The position numbers and the translations under genes are program-made. Positions 1 through 11,254 of a DNA stretch of 64,000 nucleotides are shown here, piece after piece. Under the pieces are notes generated by a model, which made no database searches, was not told where the DNA came from, and worked only from the letters and a program-made list of their open reading frames with translations. How positions within the stretch are numbered: the stretch's first letter is position 1; every line of letters begins with the position of its first letter. The stretch is from Aegilops tauschii subsp. strangulata (Eukaryota > Streptophyta > Magnoliopsida > Poales > Poaceae): assembly GCF_002575655.3 (NCBI RefSeq), contig NC_053040.3, forward strand, positions 354,569,267 through 354,633,266, written 5' to 3'.

Positions 1-2950
1 CGGTCACTGAAGCAGAACTACCCTAGATACTTGGTAGATGAGAAGGCAGGCAAGGTCGACAGAAGTATATTGGATATACATTATATGAATGTGTACTTTA
101 CTAGTACTCCTAGAAGCACCAGGGTATTAGATACCGGTTCGGTTGCTAAGTGTTAGTAACTCGAAATAAAAGCTGCGGAATAAATGGAGACTAGCTAAAG
201 GTGAGATGACGATGTGTGTTGGAAGTGTTTCCAAGGTTGATGTGATCAAGCATCGCATGCTCCCTCTACCATCGAGATTGGTGTTTGCGTTGGGCATAAA
301 CATGATTGGATTATGTTTATCGCAATACGGTTATTCATTTAAGGAGAATAATGGTTACTCTGTGAATAATACCTTCAATGGTCTTGCACCTAAAATGAAT
401 CTCGATCGCAGTGATACACATGTTCGTGCCAAAAGATATAAATAGTAATGTAGTACCACATACTTGTGGCACTGCCATTTGAGTCATATTGGTATAGAAC
501 GCATGAAGAAGCTCCATGTAGATGGATCTTTGGACTCACTCGTTTTTGAAAAGATTGAGACATGCGAACCATGTCTATTGGTATATATATATGCATGAAG
601 AAACTCCATGCAGATGGATCGTTTGGACTCACTTGATTTTGAATCACTTGAGACATGCAAATCATACCACATGGGCAAGATGACTGAAAAGCCTCGTTTT
701 CAGTAGGATGGAACAAGAGAGCAACTTGTTGGAAGTAATACATTTTGATGTATGCAGTCCAATGAGTGCCGAGGCATGCAGTGGATATCGTTATGTTCTT
801 ACTTCACAGATGATTTGAGTAGATGCTGAGAATATTTACTTGATGAAACACAAGTCTGAATTATTGAAAGGTTCAAGTAATTTCAGAGTGAAGTTGAAGA
901 TCGTCGTGACAAGAGGATAAAATGTCTATGATATGATCATAGAGATATCTGAGTTACGAGTTTGGCACACAATTAAGACATTGTGGAAAGTGTTTCACAA
1001 TTAATACCGCCCGGAACACCATAGTGTGATGGTGTGTCCGATCATCATAACTGCACCCTATTGGATATGGTGCATACCATGATGTCTCTTATCGAATTAC
1101 CACTATCGTTTATGGGTTAGGCATTAGAGACAACCGCATTCACTTTAAATAGGGCACCACGCAATTCCGTTGAGACGACACCGTTTAGAGAAACCTAAGT
1201 TGTCGTTTCTTAAAAGTTTGGGGCTGCGATGCTTATGTGAAAAAGGTTTCAGGCTGATAAGCTCGAACCCAAAGCGGATAAATGCATCTTCATAGAATAC
1301 CCAAAACAGTTGGGTATACCTCCTATTTCAGATCTGGAAGCAAAAGTAATTGCTTCTAGAAATGGGTCCTTTCTCGAGGAAAAGTTTCTCTCGAAAGAAT
1401 TGAGTGGGAGGATGGTGGAGACTTGATGAGGTTATTGAACCATAACTTCAACTAGTGTGTAGCAAGGCACAGGAAGTTGTTCCTGTGGCACCTACACCAA
1501 TTGAAGTGGAAGCTTATGATATTGATCATGAAACTTTGGATCAAGTCACTACCAAACCTCGTAGGTCGACAAGGATGCGTACTACTTCAGAGTGGTACGT
1601 AATCCTGTCTTGGAAGTCATGTTGCTAGACAACAATGAACCTACGAGCTATGGAGAAGCGATGGTGGGCCCATATTCCGACAAATGGTTAGAAGACATGA
1701 AATCCGAGATAGGATCCATGTATCAAGAACAAAGCATGGACTTTGGTGAACTTGCCCGATGATCGACAAGCCATTGAGATAAATGGATCTTTAAGAAGAA
1801 GACGGACGTGGACGGTAATGTTACTGTCTATGAAGCTCGACTTGTGGCAAAGAGTATTTTCACAAGTTCAAGGAGTTGACTACGATGAGATTTTCTCATC
1901 CATAGCGATGCTTAAGTCCGTCGGAATCATGTTAGCATTAGCTGCATTTATGAAATCTGGCAGATGGATGTCAAAACAAGTTTCCTTACCAGTTTTCATA
2001 AGGAAAGGTTGTATGTGATACAATCAGAAAGGTTCTGTCGATTCTAAGGATGCTAAAAGGTATGCTAGCTCCAGCGATCCTTCCATGGACTAGAGCAAGC
2101 ATCTCGGAGTCAGAATATATGCTTTGATGGAGTGATCAAAGTTTTTGGGTTTATACAAAGTTTGTTAGAAACTTGTATTTACAATAAAGTGAGTGGGAGC
2201 GCTACAACATTTCTGATAAGTATATGTGAATGACATATTGTTGATCCGAAATGATGTAAAAATTTTGGAAAGCTTAAAGGGTTGTTTGAAAGGAGTTTTT
2301 CAAAGGAAGACCTGGATAAAGCTGCTTACATATTGGGCATCAAGATCTATAGAGATAGATCAAGACGCCCGATGATACTTTCAAAGAACGCACACCTTGA
2401 CATGTTTTTGAAAGAGTTCAAAATAGATCAGCAAAGAAGGAGTTCTTGGCTGTGTTACAAGGTGTGAGTATTGAGTAAGACTCAAGACCTGTCCACAGCA
2501 GAAGAGAGAGAAAGGATGAAGGTCGTCCCCTATGCTTTAGATGTAGGCTCTACAGTATGCTATGTTGTGTACCGCACTTGAAGTGTGCCTTGCCATGAGT
2601 TGGTCAAGGGGTACAATAGTGATCCGGGAATGGATCACATGACAGCGGTCCAACTTATCCTTAGTATCTAGTGGACTAAGGAATTTTCTCGATTATGGAG
2701 GTGAAAAGGAGTTCGTCGTAAAGGGTTACGTCGATGCGAACTTTGACACTGATCCGGATGACTCTAAGTAGTAAACCGGATTCGTATGGTAGAGCAATTA
2801 TTTGTAATGGCTCCAAGTAGCGCGTGGTAGCATCCACAAGATGACATAGATATTCGTAAAGCACACACGGATTTGAAAGGTTCAGACCCGTTGACTAATA
2901 ACCTCTCTCACAAGCATAACATGATCAAACCAGAACTCATTGAGTGTTAA
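1..2950 (+). pseudogene. Copia gag-pol polyprotein, heavily decayed
   Basis: Reading begins just after the gag zinc knuckle (NYPRYLVDEKAGKVD at 16-60, then the protease motif LDTGSVA near 130-150). The gag-pre-integrase region follows to about 670, integrase to about 1500, the integrase/RT linker and RT to about 2460 (PDDRQAIE near 1755; AYILGIKIYRDRSRR near 2315), and RNase H fragments to about 2900. No frame stays open beyond about 90 codons; stops, indels and an RNase H deletion are frequent. When intact, this polyprotein packages and copies the element's RNA and integrates the cDNA. This copy cannot do so. It is much more damaged than its relative at 4913-15677, suggesting an older insertion. 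Confidence 0.85.
477..668 (+). repeat. Local tandem duplication in gag-pre-integrase region
   Basis: Two diverged copies of a roughly 100-bp stretch lie head to tail. Both begin near TTGGTATA, contain ATGAAGAA(G/A)CTCCATG and GGACTCACT, and end GAGACATGC. The reference-like element at 4913-15677 has this segment once, so the duplication arose within this copy. Confidence 0.7.
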
Positions 2951-3041
2951 TCACATAGTGATGTGAACTAAATTGTTGACTCTAGTAAACTCTTTGGATG
3001 TTGGTCACATGGTGATGTGAACTAGATTATTGACTCTAGTG
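2942..3041 (+). repeat. Tandem duplication upstream of the polypurine tract
   Basis: Two copies of a roughly 45-bp unit (GATGTGAACTA, then TTGACTCTAGT) with period about 54 precede the 3' LTR. Confidence 0.7.
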
Positions 3042-3053
3042 CAAGTGGGAGAC
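3041..3053 (+). promoter_or_regulatory. Polypurine tract of the + strand Copia element
   Basis: The purine-rich GCAAGTGGGAGAC directly abuts the LTR start TGTTGG. This is the expected primer site for plus-strand DNA synthesis. Confidence 0.8.
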
Positions 3054-4762
3054 TGTTGGAAATATGCCCTAGAGGCAATAATAAATTGGTTATTATTATA
3101 TTCCTTGTTCATGATAATCGTTTATTATCCATGCTAGAATTGTATTGATAGGAAACTCAAATACATGTGTGGATACATAGACAACACCATGTCCCTAGTA
3201 AGCCTCTAGTTGACTAGCTCGTTGATCAATAGATGGTTACGGTTTCCTGACCATGGACATTGGATGTCGTTGATAACGGGATCACATCATTAGGAGAATG
3301 ATGTGATGGACAAGACCCAATCCTAAGCCTAGCACAAGATCGTGTAGTTTGTTTGCTAAGAGCTTTTCTAATGTCAAGTATCATTTCCTTAGACCATGAG
3401 ATTGTGCAACTCCCGGATACCGTAGGAATGCTTTGGGTGTACCAAACGTCACAACGTAACTGGGTGGCTATAAAGGTGCACTACAGGTATCTCCGAAAGT
3501 GTCTGTTGGGTTGGCACGAATCGAGACTGGGATTTGTCACTCCGTGTAAACGGAGAGGTATCTCTGGGCCCACTCGGTAGGACATCATCATAATGTGCAC
3601 AATGTGACCAAGGAGTTGATCACGGGATGATGTGTTACGGAACGAGTAAAGAGACTTGCCGGTAACGAGATTGAACAAGGTATCGGGATACCGACGATCG
3701 AATCTCGGGCAAGTAACATACCGATAGACAAAGGGAATTGTATACGGGATTGATTGAATCCTCGACATCGTGGTTCATCCGATGAGATCATCGAGGAGCA
3801 TGTGGGAGCCAATATGGGTATCCAGATCCCGCTATTGGTTATTGGCCGGAGAGGTGTCTCGGTCATGTCTACATGTCTCCCGAACCCGTAGGGTCTACAC
3901 ACTTAAGGTTCGGTGACGCTAGGGTTATAGAGATATTAGTATGCGGTAACCCGAAAGTTGTTCGGAGTCCCGGATGAGATCCCGGACGTCACGAGGAGTT
4001 CCGGAATGGTCCGGAGGTAAAGATTTATATATGGGAAGTCTTATTTTGGTCGCCGGAAAAGTTTCGCGCATTATTGGTATTGTACCGGGAGTGCCAAAAG
4101 GGGTCCGGGGGTCCACCAGCCCCGGGGGGCCACATGGGCTGTAGGGGTGTGTGCCTTGGCCTATATGGGCCAAGGGCACCAGCCCCAAGAGGCCCATGCG
4201 CCAAGAGATAAGGGAAGGGAGAGTCCTAAAGGGGGAAGGAACCTCCGAGATGCCTTGGGGAGGATGGACTCCTCCCTGGCCGCACCCTTCCTTGGAGGAA
4301 GGGCCACGGCTGCGCCCCCCTCTCCCTTGGCCCTATATATAGTGGGGGGAGGGAGGGCAGCAATACCTAAGCCCTGGCGCCTCCCTCTCCCTCCCGTGAC
4401 ACATCTCCCTCCTCCCGCAGCGCTTGGCGAGGCCCTGTTGGAATCCCAGTACTTCCACCACCACGCCGTCGTGCTGCTGGATCTCCATCAACATCTCCTC
4501 CCCCCTTGCTGGATCAAGAAGGAGGAGACGTCGCTGCTCCATACGTGTGTTGAACGCGGCAGTGCCGTCCGTACGGCGCTAGGATCATCGGTGATTTGGA
4601 TCACGACGAGTACGACTCCATCAACCCCGTTCTCTTGAATGCTTCCGCTCGCGATCTACAAGGGTATGTAGATGCACTCCTTCCCTCTCGTTGCTAGATT
4701 ACTCCATAGATTGATCTTGGTGATGCGTAGAAAATTTTGAATTTCTGCTACGTTCCCCAACA
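3054..4762 (+). repeat. 3' LTR, BARE1/WIS/Angela-like Copia
   Basis: The 1709-bp LTR begins TGTTGGAAATATGCCC and ends TACGTTCCCCAACA. It contains a TATA motif CTATATATAG at 4333-4342 followed by a GC-rich leader, the usual Copia promoter layout. Short ORFs across its GC-rich part are not genes. Confidence 0.9.
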
Positions 4763-4788
4763 AGAAAGGTATGACATATTGACATGTA

Positions 4789-4901
4789 ATTCCGCCATCC
4801 AGAAATACTTGTAGGAGAAACAGATGTATCTAGACGTATTTTAGTTCTAGATACATCCATTTTTATCCATTTCTGCTGCAAGTAATTCTGGACACAGGGA
4901 G
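4789..4901. mobile_element. Stowaway MITE (Tc1/Mariner type), degenerate
   Basis: A 113-bp element with TA duplications at 4787-4788 and 4902-4903. Its ends (TCCAGAAATACTTGT, and inverted ACAGGGAG with AGTAATTCTGGAC) are diverged forms of the Stowaway terminal repeat. It lies in the short stretch between the two Copia elements. Confidence 0.75.
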
Positions 4902-4912
4902 TATGATGTACA

Positions 4913-6646
4913 TGTTGGGAATCGTTGCATGGAAAAAAATTCTACGCACACACAATGTTCTATCCATGGAGATGCATAGCAACAAGGTGGAGAATGTGTC
5001 TATGTACCCTCGTAGACCTTAAGCGGAAGTGTTTCACAACGCGGTTGATGTAGTCGAACTTCTTCGCGCTTCAACCGATCAAGTACCGAACACACGACAT
5101 GTCCGCGTTCTGCACAGGTTCAGCTCGGTGACGTCCCTCGCCTTCTTGATCCAGCAAGACGTCGAGGTAGTAGATGAGTTTCGTCAGCACGACGGCGTGG
5201 TGACGGTGATGGTGAAGTGATCTGCGCAGGGCTTCGCCTAAGCACTACGAAAATATGACCGGGGATGTAAACGGTGGAGGGGGGCGCCGCACACGGCTAG
5301 GCAATTGTCTGGGGTGTGCTAGGCGCCCCCTCCTCATATATATAGGTGGGAGGGAGAGGGAAGAGGCCAAGGGGCGCCCCAAGTAGGTCTGAATCCTACT
5401 TGGGCTCCTGCCCTTGGCCGCCCCCTGCCATGTTTGACGGAGGGGGAAGGAAAGAGAGGAGGAGTCCTATTCCACTCTTTCCTTTCCCTTCCCCTCTTTC
5501 CTTCTCCTCCTAGGCTGGCCCATATGGGGGCGCACCAGCCTCTCGTGGCTGGTGCGTTTCCCCTCTTGGCCCATAAGGCCCATATCTTTTGCTGGGGGTG
5601 CCCGGAACCCCTTCCGTTGACACGATAAGTACCCAGTACCCGCCGAAACACTTCCGGTGTCCGAATACCCTTGTCCTATATTTCAATCTTTACCTCTCGA
5701 CCATTTCCGAGACTCCTTGTCATGTCTGTGATCTCATCCGAGACTCCAAACAACATTTGGTCACCAAATCACATAACTCATATAATACTATATCGTCATC
5801 AAACGTTAACCGTGCGGACCATGCGGGTTCAAGAACTATGTAGACATGACCGAGACACCTCTCCGATCAATAACCAATAGCGGAACCTGGATGCCCATAT
5901 TGACTCCTACATATTCTACGGAGATCTTTATCCGTCGAACCATTATGACAACATACGTAATTCCCTATGTCCATTGGTTTGTTACTTTCCCGAGATTCGA
6001 TCGTCGGTATCTTCATACCTAGTTCAATATCGTTACCGGCAAGTCTCTTTACTCGTTCTGTAATACATCACCTCGTGACTAACTCCTTAGTCGTTTGCTT
6101 GCAAGCTTATGATGTGTATTACCGAGAGGGGCCAGAGATACCTCTCCGATACTCTGAGTGACAAATCCTAATCTCGATCTGTGCCAACTCAACAAACACC
6201 TTCGGAGATACCTGTAGATCATCTTTATAATCACCCAGTTACGTTGTGACGTTTGATAGCACACAAGGCATTCCTCCGCTATCCGGGAGTTGCATCATCT
6301 CATAACCGAAGGAATATGTATTTGACATGAAGAAAGCAATAGCAATAAAACTGAACGATTGTTATGCTAAGCTAACGGATGGGTCTTGCCCATCAAATCA
6401 TTCTCCTAACGATGTGATCCCATTATCAAATGACAACTCATGTCCATGGTCAGGAAACCTTAACCATCTTTGATCAACGAGCTAGTCTAGTAGAGGCTCA
6501 CTAGGGACACGTTGTCTGTTTATGTATTCACACATATATCAAGGTTTTCGATCAATACAATTCTAGCATGAATAATAAACCTTTATCATGAATAAGGAAA
6601 TATAAAATAACAACTTTATTATTGCCTCTATGGCATATTTCCTTCA
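4913..6646 (-). repeat. 3' LTR of the - strand Copia element
   Basis: On the - strand it starts TGAAGGAAATATGCC (ending at 6646) and finishes GATTCCCAACA at 4913. A TATA-like run lies at about 5335-5346. It pairs with 13922-15677. Confidence 0.92.
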
Positions 6647-6648
6647 GT

Positions 6649-6660
6649 CTCCCACTTGCA
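6649..6660 (-). promoter_or_regulatory. Polypurine tract of the - strand Copia element
   Basis: On the - strand, GCAAGTGGGAGAC lies immediately 5' of the LTR start TGAAGG. It is identical in form to the tract of the element at 1-4762. Confidence 0.85.
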
Positions 6661-6679
6661 CTAGAGTCAATAATCTAGA

Positions 6680-8651
6680 TTACATTGCAATGAATCTAAC
6701 ACCCACGGCGTGTTGGTGCTGATCATGTTTTGCTCGCGGAAGAGGCTTAGTCAACGGGTCTGCCACATTCAGATCCGTATGTATCTTGCAAATTTCTATG
6801 TCTCCATCCTTGACTTGTTCACGAATGGAGTTGAAGCGTCTCTTGATGTGTTTGGTTATTTTGTGAAACCTGGATTCCTTCGCCAAGGCAATTGCTCCAG
6901 TGTTTTCACAAAAGATTTTCATTGGACCCGAAGCACTAGGTATTACACCCAGATCGGATATGAACTCCTTCATTTGCTGTTTCCGAAGCAGCTATGTACT
7001 CCGCTTCACACGTAGATCCCGCCACGACGCCCTGCTTGGAACTGCACCAACTCACAGCTCCACCATTCAATATAAATACGTATCCGGTTTGTGACTTAGA
7101 GTCATCCGGATCAATGTCAAAGCTAGCATCGACGTAACCATTTACGACGAGCTCTTTGTCACCTCCATAAACGAGAAACATATCCTTGGTCCTTTTCAGG
7201 TACTTCAGGATGTTCTTGACCGTTGTCCAGTGATCCAGTCCTGGATTACTTTGGTACCTCCCTGCCACACTTATGGCAAGGCACACATCAGGTCTGGTAC
7301 ACAACATATCATACATGATAGAACCTATGGCTGAGGCATAGGGAATGACTTTCATTTTCTCTCTATCTTCTGCAGTGGTCGGGTTTTGAGTCTGACTCAA
7401 CTTCGCACCCCATAACACAGGCAAGAACCCTTTCTTTGACTGATCCATTTTGAACTTCTTCAAAACTTTGTCAATGTATGTGCTTTGTGAACGTCCTATT
7501 AAGCGTCTTGATCTATCTCTATAGATCTTGATGCCCAATATATAAGCAGCTTCACCGAAGCCTTTCATTGAAAAAATCTTATTCAAGTATCCTTTTATGC
7601 TATCCAAAAATTCTATATCATTTCCAATCAACAATATGTCATCTACATATAATATCAGAAATGCTACAGAGCTACCACTCACTTTCTTGTAAATACAGAC
7701 TTCACAGAAAGTTTGTATAAAACCATATGCTTTGATCACCTCACCAAAGCGTATATTCCAACTCCGAGATGCTTGCTCCAGTCCATAGATGGATCGCTGG
7801 AGCTTGCACACTTTGTTAGCACCTTTAGGATCAACAAAACCTTCTGGTTGCTTCATGTACAACTCTTCTTTAAGAAATCCATTGAGGAATGCAGTTTTGA
7901 CGTCCATTTGCCAGATTTCATAATCATAAAATGCGGCAATTGCTAACATGATTCGGACGGACTTAAGCATCGCTACGGGTGAGAAGGTCTCATCGTAGTC
8001 AACCCCTTGAACTTGTCCAAAACCTTTTGCGACAAGTCAAGCTTTGTAGACAGTAACATTACCATCAGCGTCAGTCTTCTTCTTGAAGATCCATTTATTC
8101 TCTATGGCTTGCCGATCATCGGGCAAGTCCACCAAAGTCCATACTTTATTCTCATACATGGATCCTATCTCAGATTTAATGGCTTCAAGCCATTTGTCGG
8201 AATCTAGGCTCATCATAGCTTCTTCATAATTCGTAGGTTCGCCATAATCTAGTAACATGACTTCCAGTACAGGATTACCATACCACTCTGGTGCGGAACG
8301 TGCTCTGTTTGACCTACGAGGTCCTATAGTAACTTGATCTGAAGTTTCATGATCATCATCATTACCTTCCTCTCCAGTTGGTGTAGGCATCATGGGAACG
8401 GATTTCTCTGATGTGCTACATTCCAAATTGAGAGAAGGTACAATTATCTCATCAAGTTCTACTTTCCTCACACTCACTTCTTTCGAGAGAAACTCCTTCT
8501 CTAGAAAGGTTCCATTCTTGGCAACAAAGATCCTGCCTTCGGATCTGTGGTAGAAGGTGTACACAATTGTTTCCTTAGGGTATCCTATGAAGACACACTT
8601 CTTCGATTTGGGTTCGAGCTTATCAGGCTGAAGCATTTTGACATAAGTGTC
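6680..8651 (-). pseudogene. Copia pol: integrase C-terminus, reverse transcriptase, RNase H
   Basis: On the - strand the reading resumes at the solo-LTR junction (8651) with the integrase C-terminal part (GYPKET motif near 8575). The linker follows, then RT from about 8190 (DDRQAIENKWIFKK), with the catalytic YVDD in LYVDDILLIGND near 7645. RNase H has SWCSSKQ and AGSTCEAEYIA near 7010-7040. Three lesions are visible: a TGA at 8037-8039 where the family has Arg (CGA), an apparent deletion of about 14 bp near 6970 that shifts frame inside RNase H, and the loss of upstream pol to the solo LTR. Downstream of the deletion the correct frame continues to about 6680 (ADPLTKPLPRAKHDQHQ). The protein would copy and integrate element RNA; this copy is inactive. 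Confidence 0.9.
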
Positions 8652-10724
8652 TGTAGCGACCAGACCTCAAATGGTCTGTCCTGTTGTGCACCAGTGTCAT
8701 CCCTGGATCAGTAATGCTGACACGCACAGTACAAATGGAGGATTTATAACAGAGTAGCAATCACACACCTATTACATCGAATATCTCCAAAGAGAATAAG
8801 TATGATAAACATGGCTTAAGGCCATCTAAAAACGATAACAGCGGAAGACTTGGAAGATAAGTGAGTCCATCAACTCCAGCGGCATCACTGAGTATAAGAC
8901 CACGACCTAAGGCACCTTACTCGTCGTCTGAAAAGTCTGCAACATGAAATGTTGCAGCCCGAAAACGGGTCAGCACATAGAATATGCTGGCAATGTAACA
9001 CATAGAGAATAATGAACAATAACAATGCTATACTACATGCATATATGGCTGGTGGAAAGCTCTATGGTTACAATTTTGCGAAAAGCCAATTTTATCCTAC
9101 CTCAAAGGAATAAATTTTATTTAACTATCATGGTGGTTGTGAAACATTGAGATGGTTGACAGCATCTCAATCCCAATTAAATGTCATCAATAACCCAAGA
9201 AAATTAATTAGAAGTAACATAGTGATGAGATTCACATGATAATCCAAGTACTAGATACTCAAGTTGTCCATAACCGGGGACACGGCTAACCATGATTAGT
9301 TTATACACTCTGCAGAGGTTTGCGCACTTTTCCCCACAAGACTCGATCGCCTCCGCTTGATTCTCGCACTACATGATGTTTGAGAAACGGATGACCGAGA
9401 CACGGTCTTTCAGAAGTGTTTGCACCTTACGTATGGGTAGACAGTTACACCTACTTTCCCCTACATCTGCTAGTCTACCACTGTAAGAGTTCACACAACT
9501 TAGTCAACTATGCTAGAGCCCATAATAGCTTGCGGCTGCACACGGAAGTTTCTAGCATGAATAATCTCATGATCCCTTTGAACCTGGGTGGCGGTCCAAA
9601 AGAAAAACAGGCAATCCTGGAATACCCAGGTACCTCAATCCACCCAGATGTGAGTTTTAGTTGCCACCTTAAGTAAACCATTAATTAACAATCTCACATC
9701 TGTCATGGAAATCTCTCAAACCCAATCCACGTCTACGAGCATAGCATGGCAATAATAATAGCAAACGTAGAAGTAACTCCCAAGGGTTTGAATAGAAAAC
9801 AGGTAATAGGTACTACCACATCTACTTCCCAATACCCACAATTTAATTAGATCCTGATCATGCAAGTGTTTGAGGAAAACAGATCTAATGCAATAAAACT
9901 GGGTATGGAAGGTATATGATCAAAGTGTTACTTGCCTTGCTGATGATCCGCGAAACCTAGCGATTCGAAGTAACAAGCGGCACACTCCGGGTACTCTATC
10001 GCAAACAAACAAGCATACAATCAGTACTTATCTAATGCACAGGTAAAACTCGAATGAAAGATCCAACCAGAAAGTTCAACCTAAGAACTCCGGTTTGCAA
10101 AAAGAATCAACTCGAAAGAAGCAACGAAAGTCAAACGGCGAAAGAAAGAAACTTCGTTTACTAATCTAGATCTGGGTCAAATTTTACTGTAGCAAAAACT
10201 TGTTTGAGTAGGTTAAACGGAAAGAGAATTTCGAGATGAAACTCTAGGCGCTTGAATCGCCTGATTCCGATAAACGAGCGAGAAGTTAAACAGGATCGAA
10301 AATTCGATCAGAAATCGAATCTGAGATAATCGCAGAAAAATCCGACGAAAAAGAAAAAACGGACGAACGGTTAAAGAACAGACGTTTGTTAACAGAGAAA
10401 AACCGACGAACGCGTTCGTTAAAACGAACGGTTCGGTGAACGCTCGCAAAATAATAAAACCGAAAAAAAACCAATCTAGGGTTTTTTTTAAACGAAGGTT
10501 TTTTTTAACAAAACCGGCAACGACGAACGGGGCAGCGAGGCAGTACCTCGTCGGGCGGCTCCGGCGAGGGCTCCGGCGGGCTCCGGGCTCGGGCGGCGGG
10601 GTGCGGGGCTCGGGGGGGCGCGAGTTGGAAATTTATGTATTTATAATATTCCAAATGCAATGAAACATGATATGAAATGATGATCTATGTATAACATTCC
10701 AAATTGGAAATTTGGGATGTTACA
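8652..10724 (-). mobile_element. Solo LTR (Gypsy-like) inserted in Copia pol
   Basis: A 2073-bp insert starting TGTAGCGACC and ending GGGATGTTACA is flanked by a perfect 5-bp duplication GTGTC (8647-8651 and 10725-10729). Pol reading is continuous in sense across it. It has LTR-type TG/CA ends but no internal polyprotein, PBS or second LTR, so it is most simply a solo LTR left by unequal recombination. Orientation is set by the - strand start TGTAACATCCCAAATT, a common Triticeae Gypsy LTR beginning. A GC-rich patch lies at 10505-10625. I cannot name the family. Confidence 0.85.
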
Positions 10725-10729
10725 GTGTC

Positions 10730-11254
10730 GCAACCCCAAACTTTAAGAAACCACAGTTAGGTTTCTTGCCAAGCCACAGTTCATACGGTGTCGTCTCAAC
10801 GGATTTAGACGGTGCCCTATTTAACGTGAATGCAGCTGTCTCTAGTGCATACCCAAAACGATAGTGGTAAATCGGTAAGAGACATCATAGATCGCACCAT
10901 ATCTAATAAAGTACGGTTACGATGTTCGGACACACCATTACGCTGTGGTGTTCCTGGTGGCGTGAGTTGTGAAACTATTCCACATTGTTTTAAATGAAGG
11001 CCAAACTCGTAACTCAAATATTCGCCTCCGTGATCAGATCGTAGAAACTTTATTTTCTTGTTACGATGATTCTCCACTTCCCTCTGAAATTCTTTGAACT
11101 TTTCAAATGTTTCAGACTTGTGTTTCATTAAGTAGATATACCCATATCTGCTTAAATCATCTGTGAAGGTCAGAAAATAACAATACCCGCCGCGTGCCTC
11201 AACACTCATCGGACCGCATACATCGGTTTGTATTATTTCCAATAAGTCAGTGGC
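10730..11254 (-). pseudogene. Copia pol: integrase core
   Basis: The - strand encodes the catalytic core with the three acidic positions in order: D in IIQTDVCGP, D in LRSDHGGEY and E in VSEHRNRTLLDM. The core should continue from gag-pre-integrase, but a TGA at 11255-11257 replaces an Arg codon (CGA) at the join. About 140 codons later a one-base loss in the GGG run near 10850 shifts frame, so the last open codons (to 10817) are out of register. The correct frame then continues to the solo-LTR junction. No intact integrase can be made. Confidence 0.88.

Larger units (their letters stand above)
1..4762 (+). mobile_element. Copia LTR retrotransposon (BARE1/WIS/Angela-like), right part
   Basis: The window opens inside gag and runs through protease, integrase, reverse transcriptase and RNase H remnants into a polypurine tract and a complete 3' LTR. 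Order and wording match the better-preserved - strand element at 4913-15677, and the LTR start TGTTGGAAATATGCCC is typical of the BARE1/WIS/Angela group. The 5' LTR lies left of the window, so the target duplication cannot be checked; the 5 bases after the element are AGAAA. Heavily decayed. Confidence 0.9.

Noticed and set aside
4147..4638. 163-codon + frame in the Copia LTR
   Set aside because: Lies wholly in the GC-rich leader of an LTR, matches no protein and has overlapping frames on both strands.
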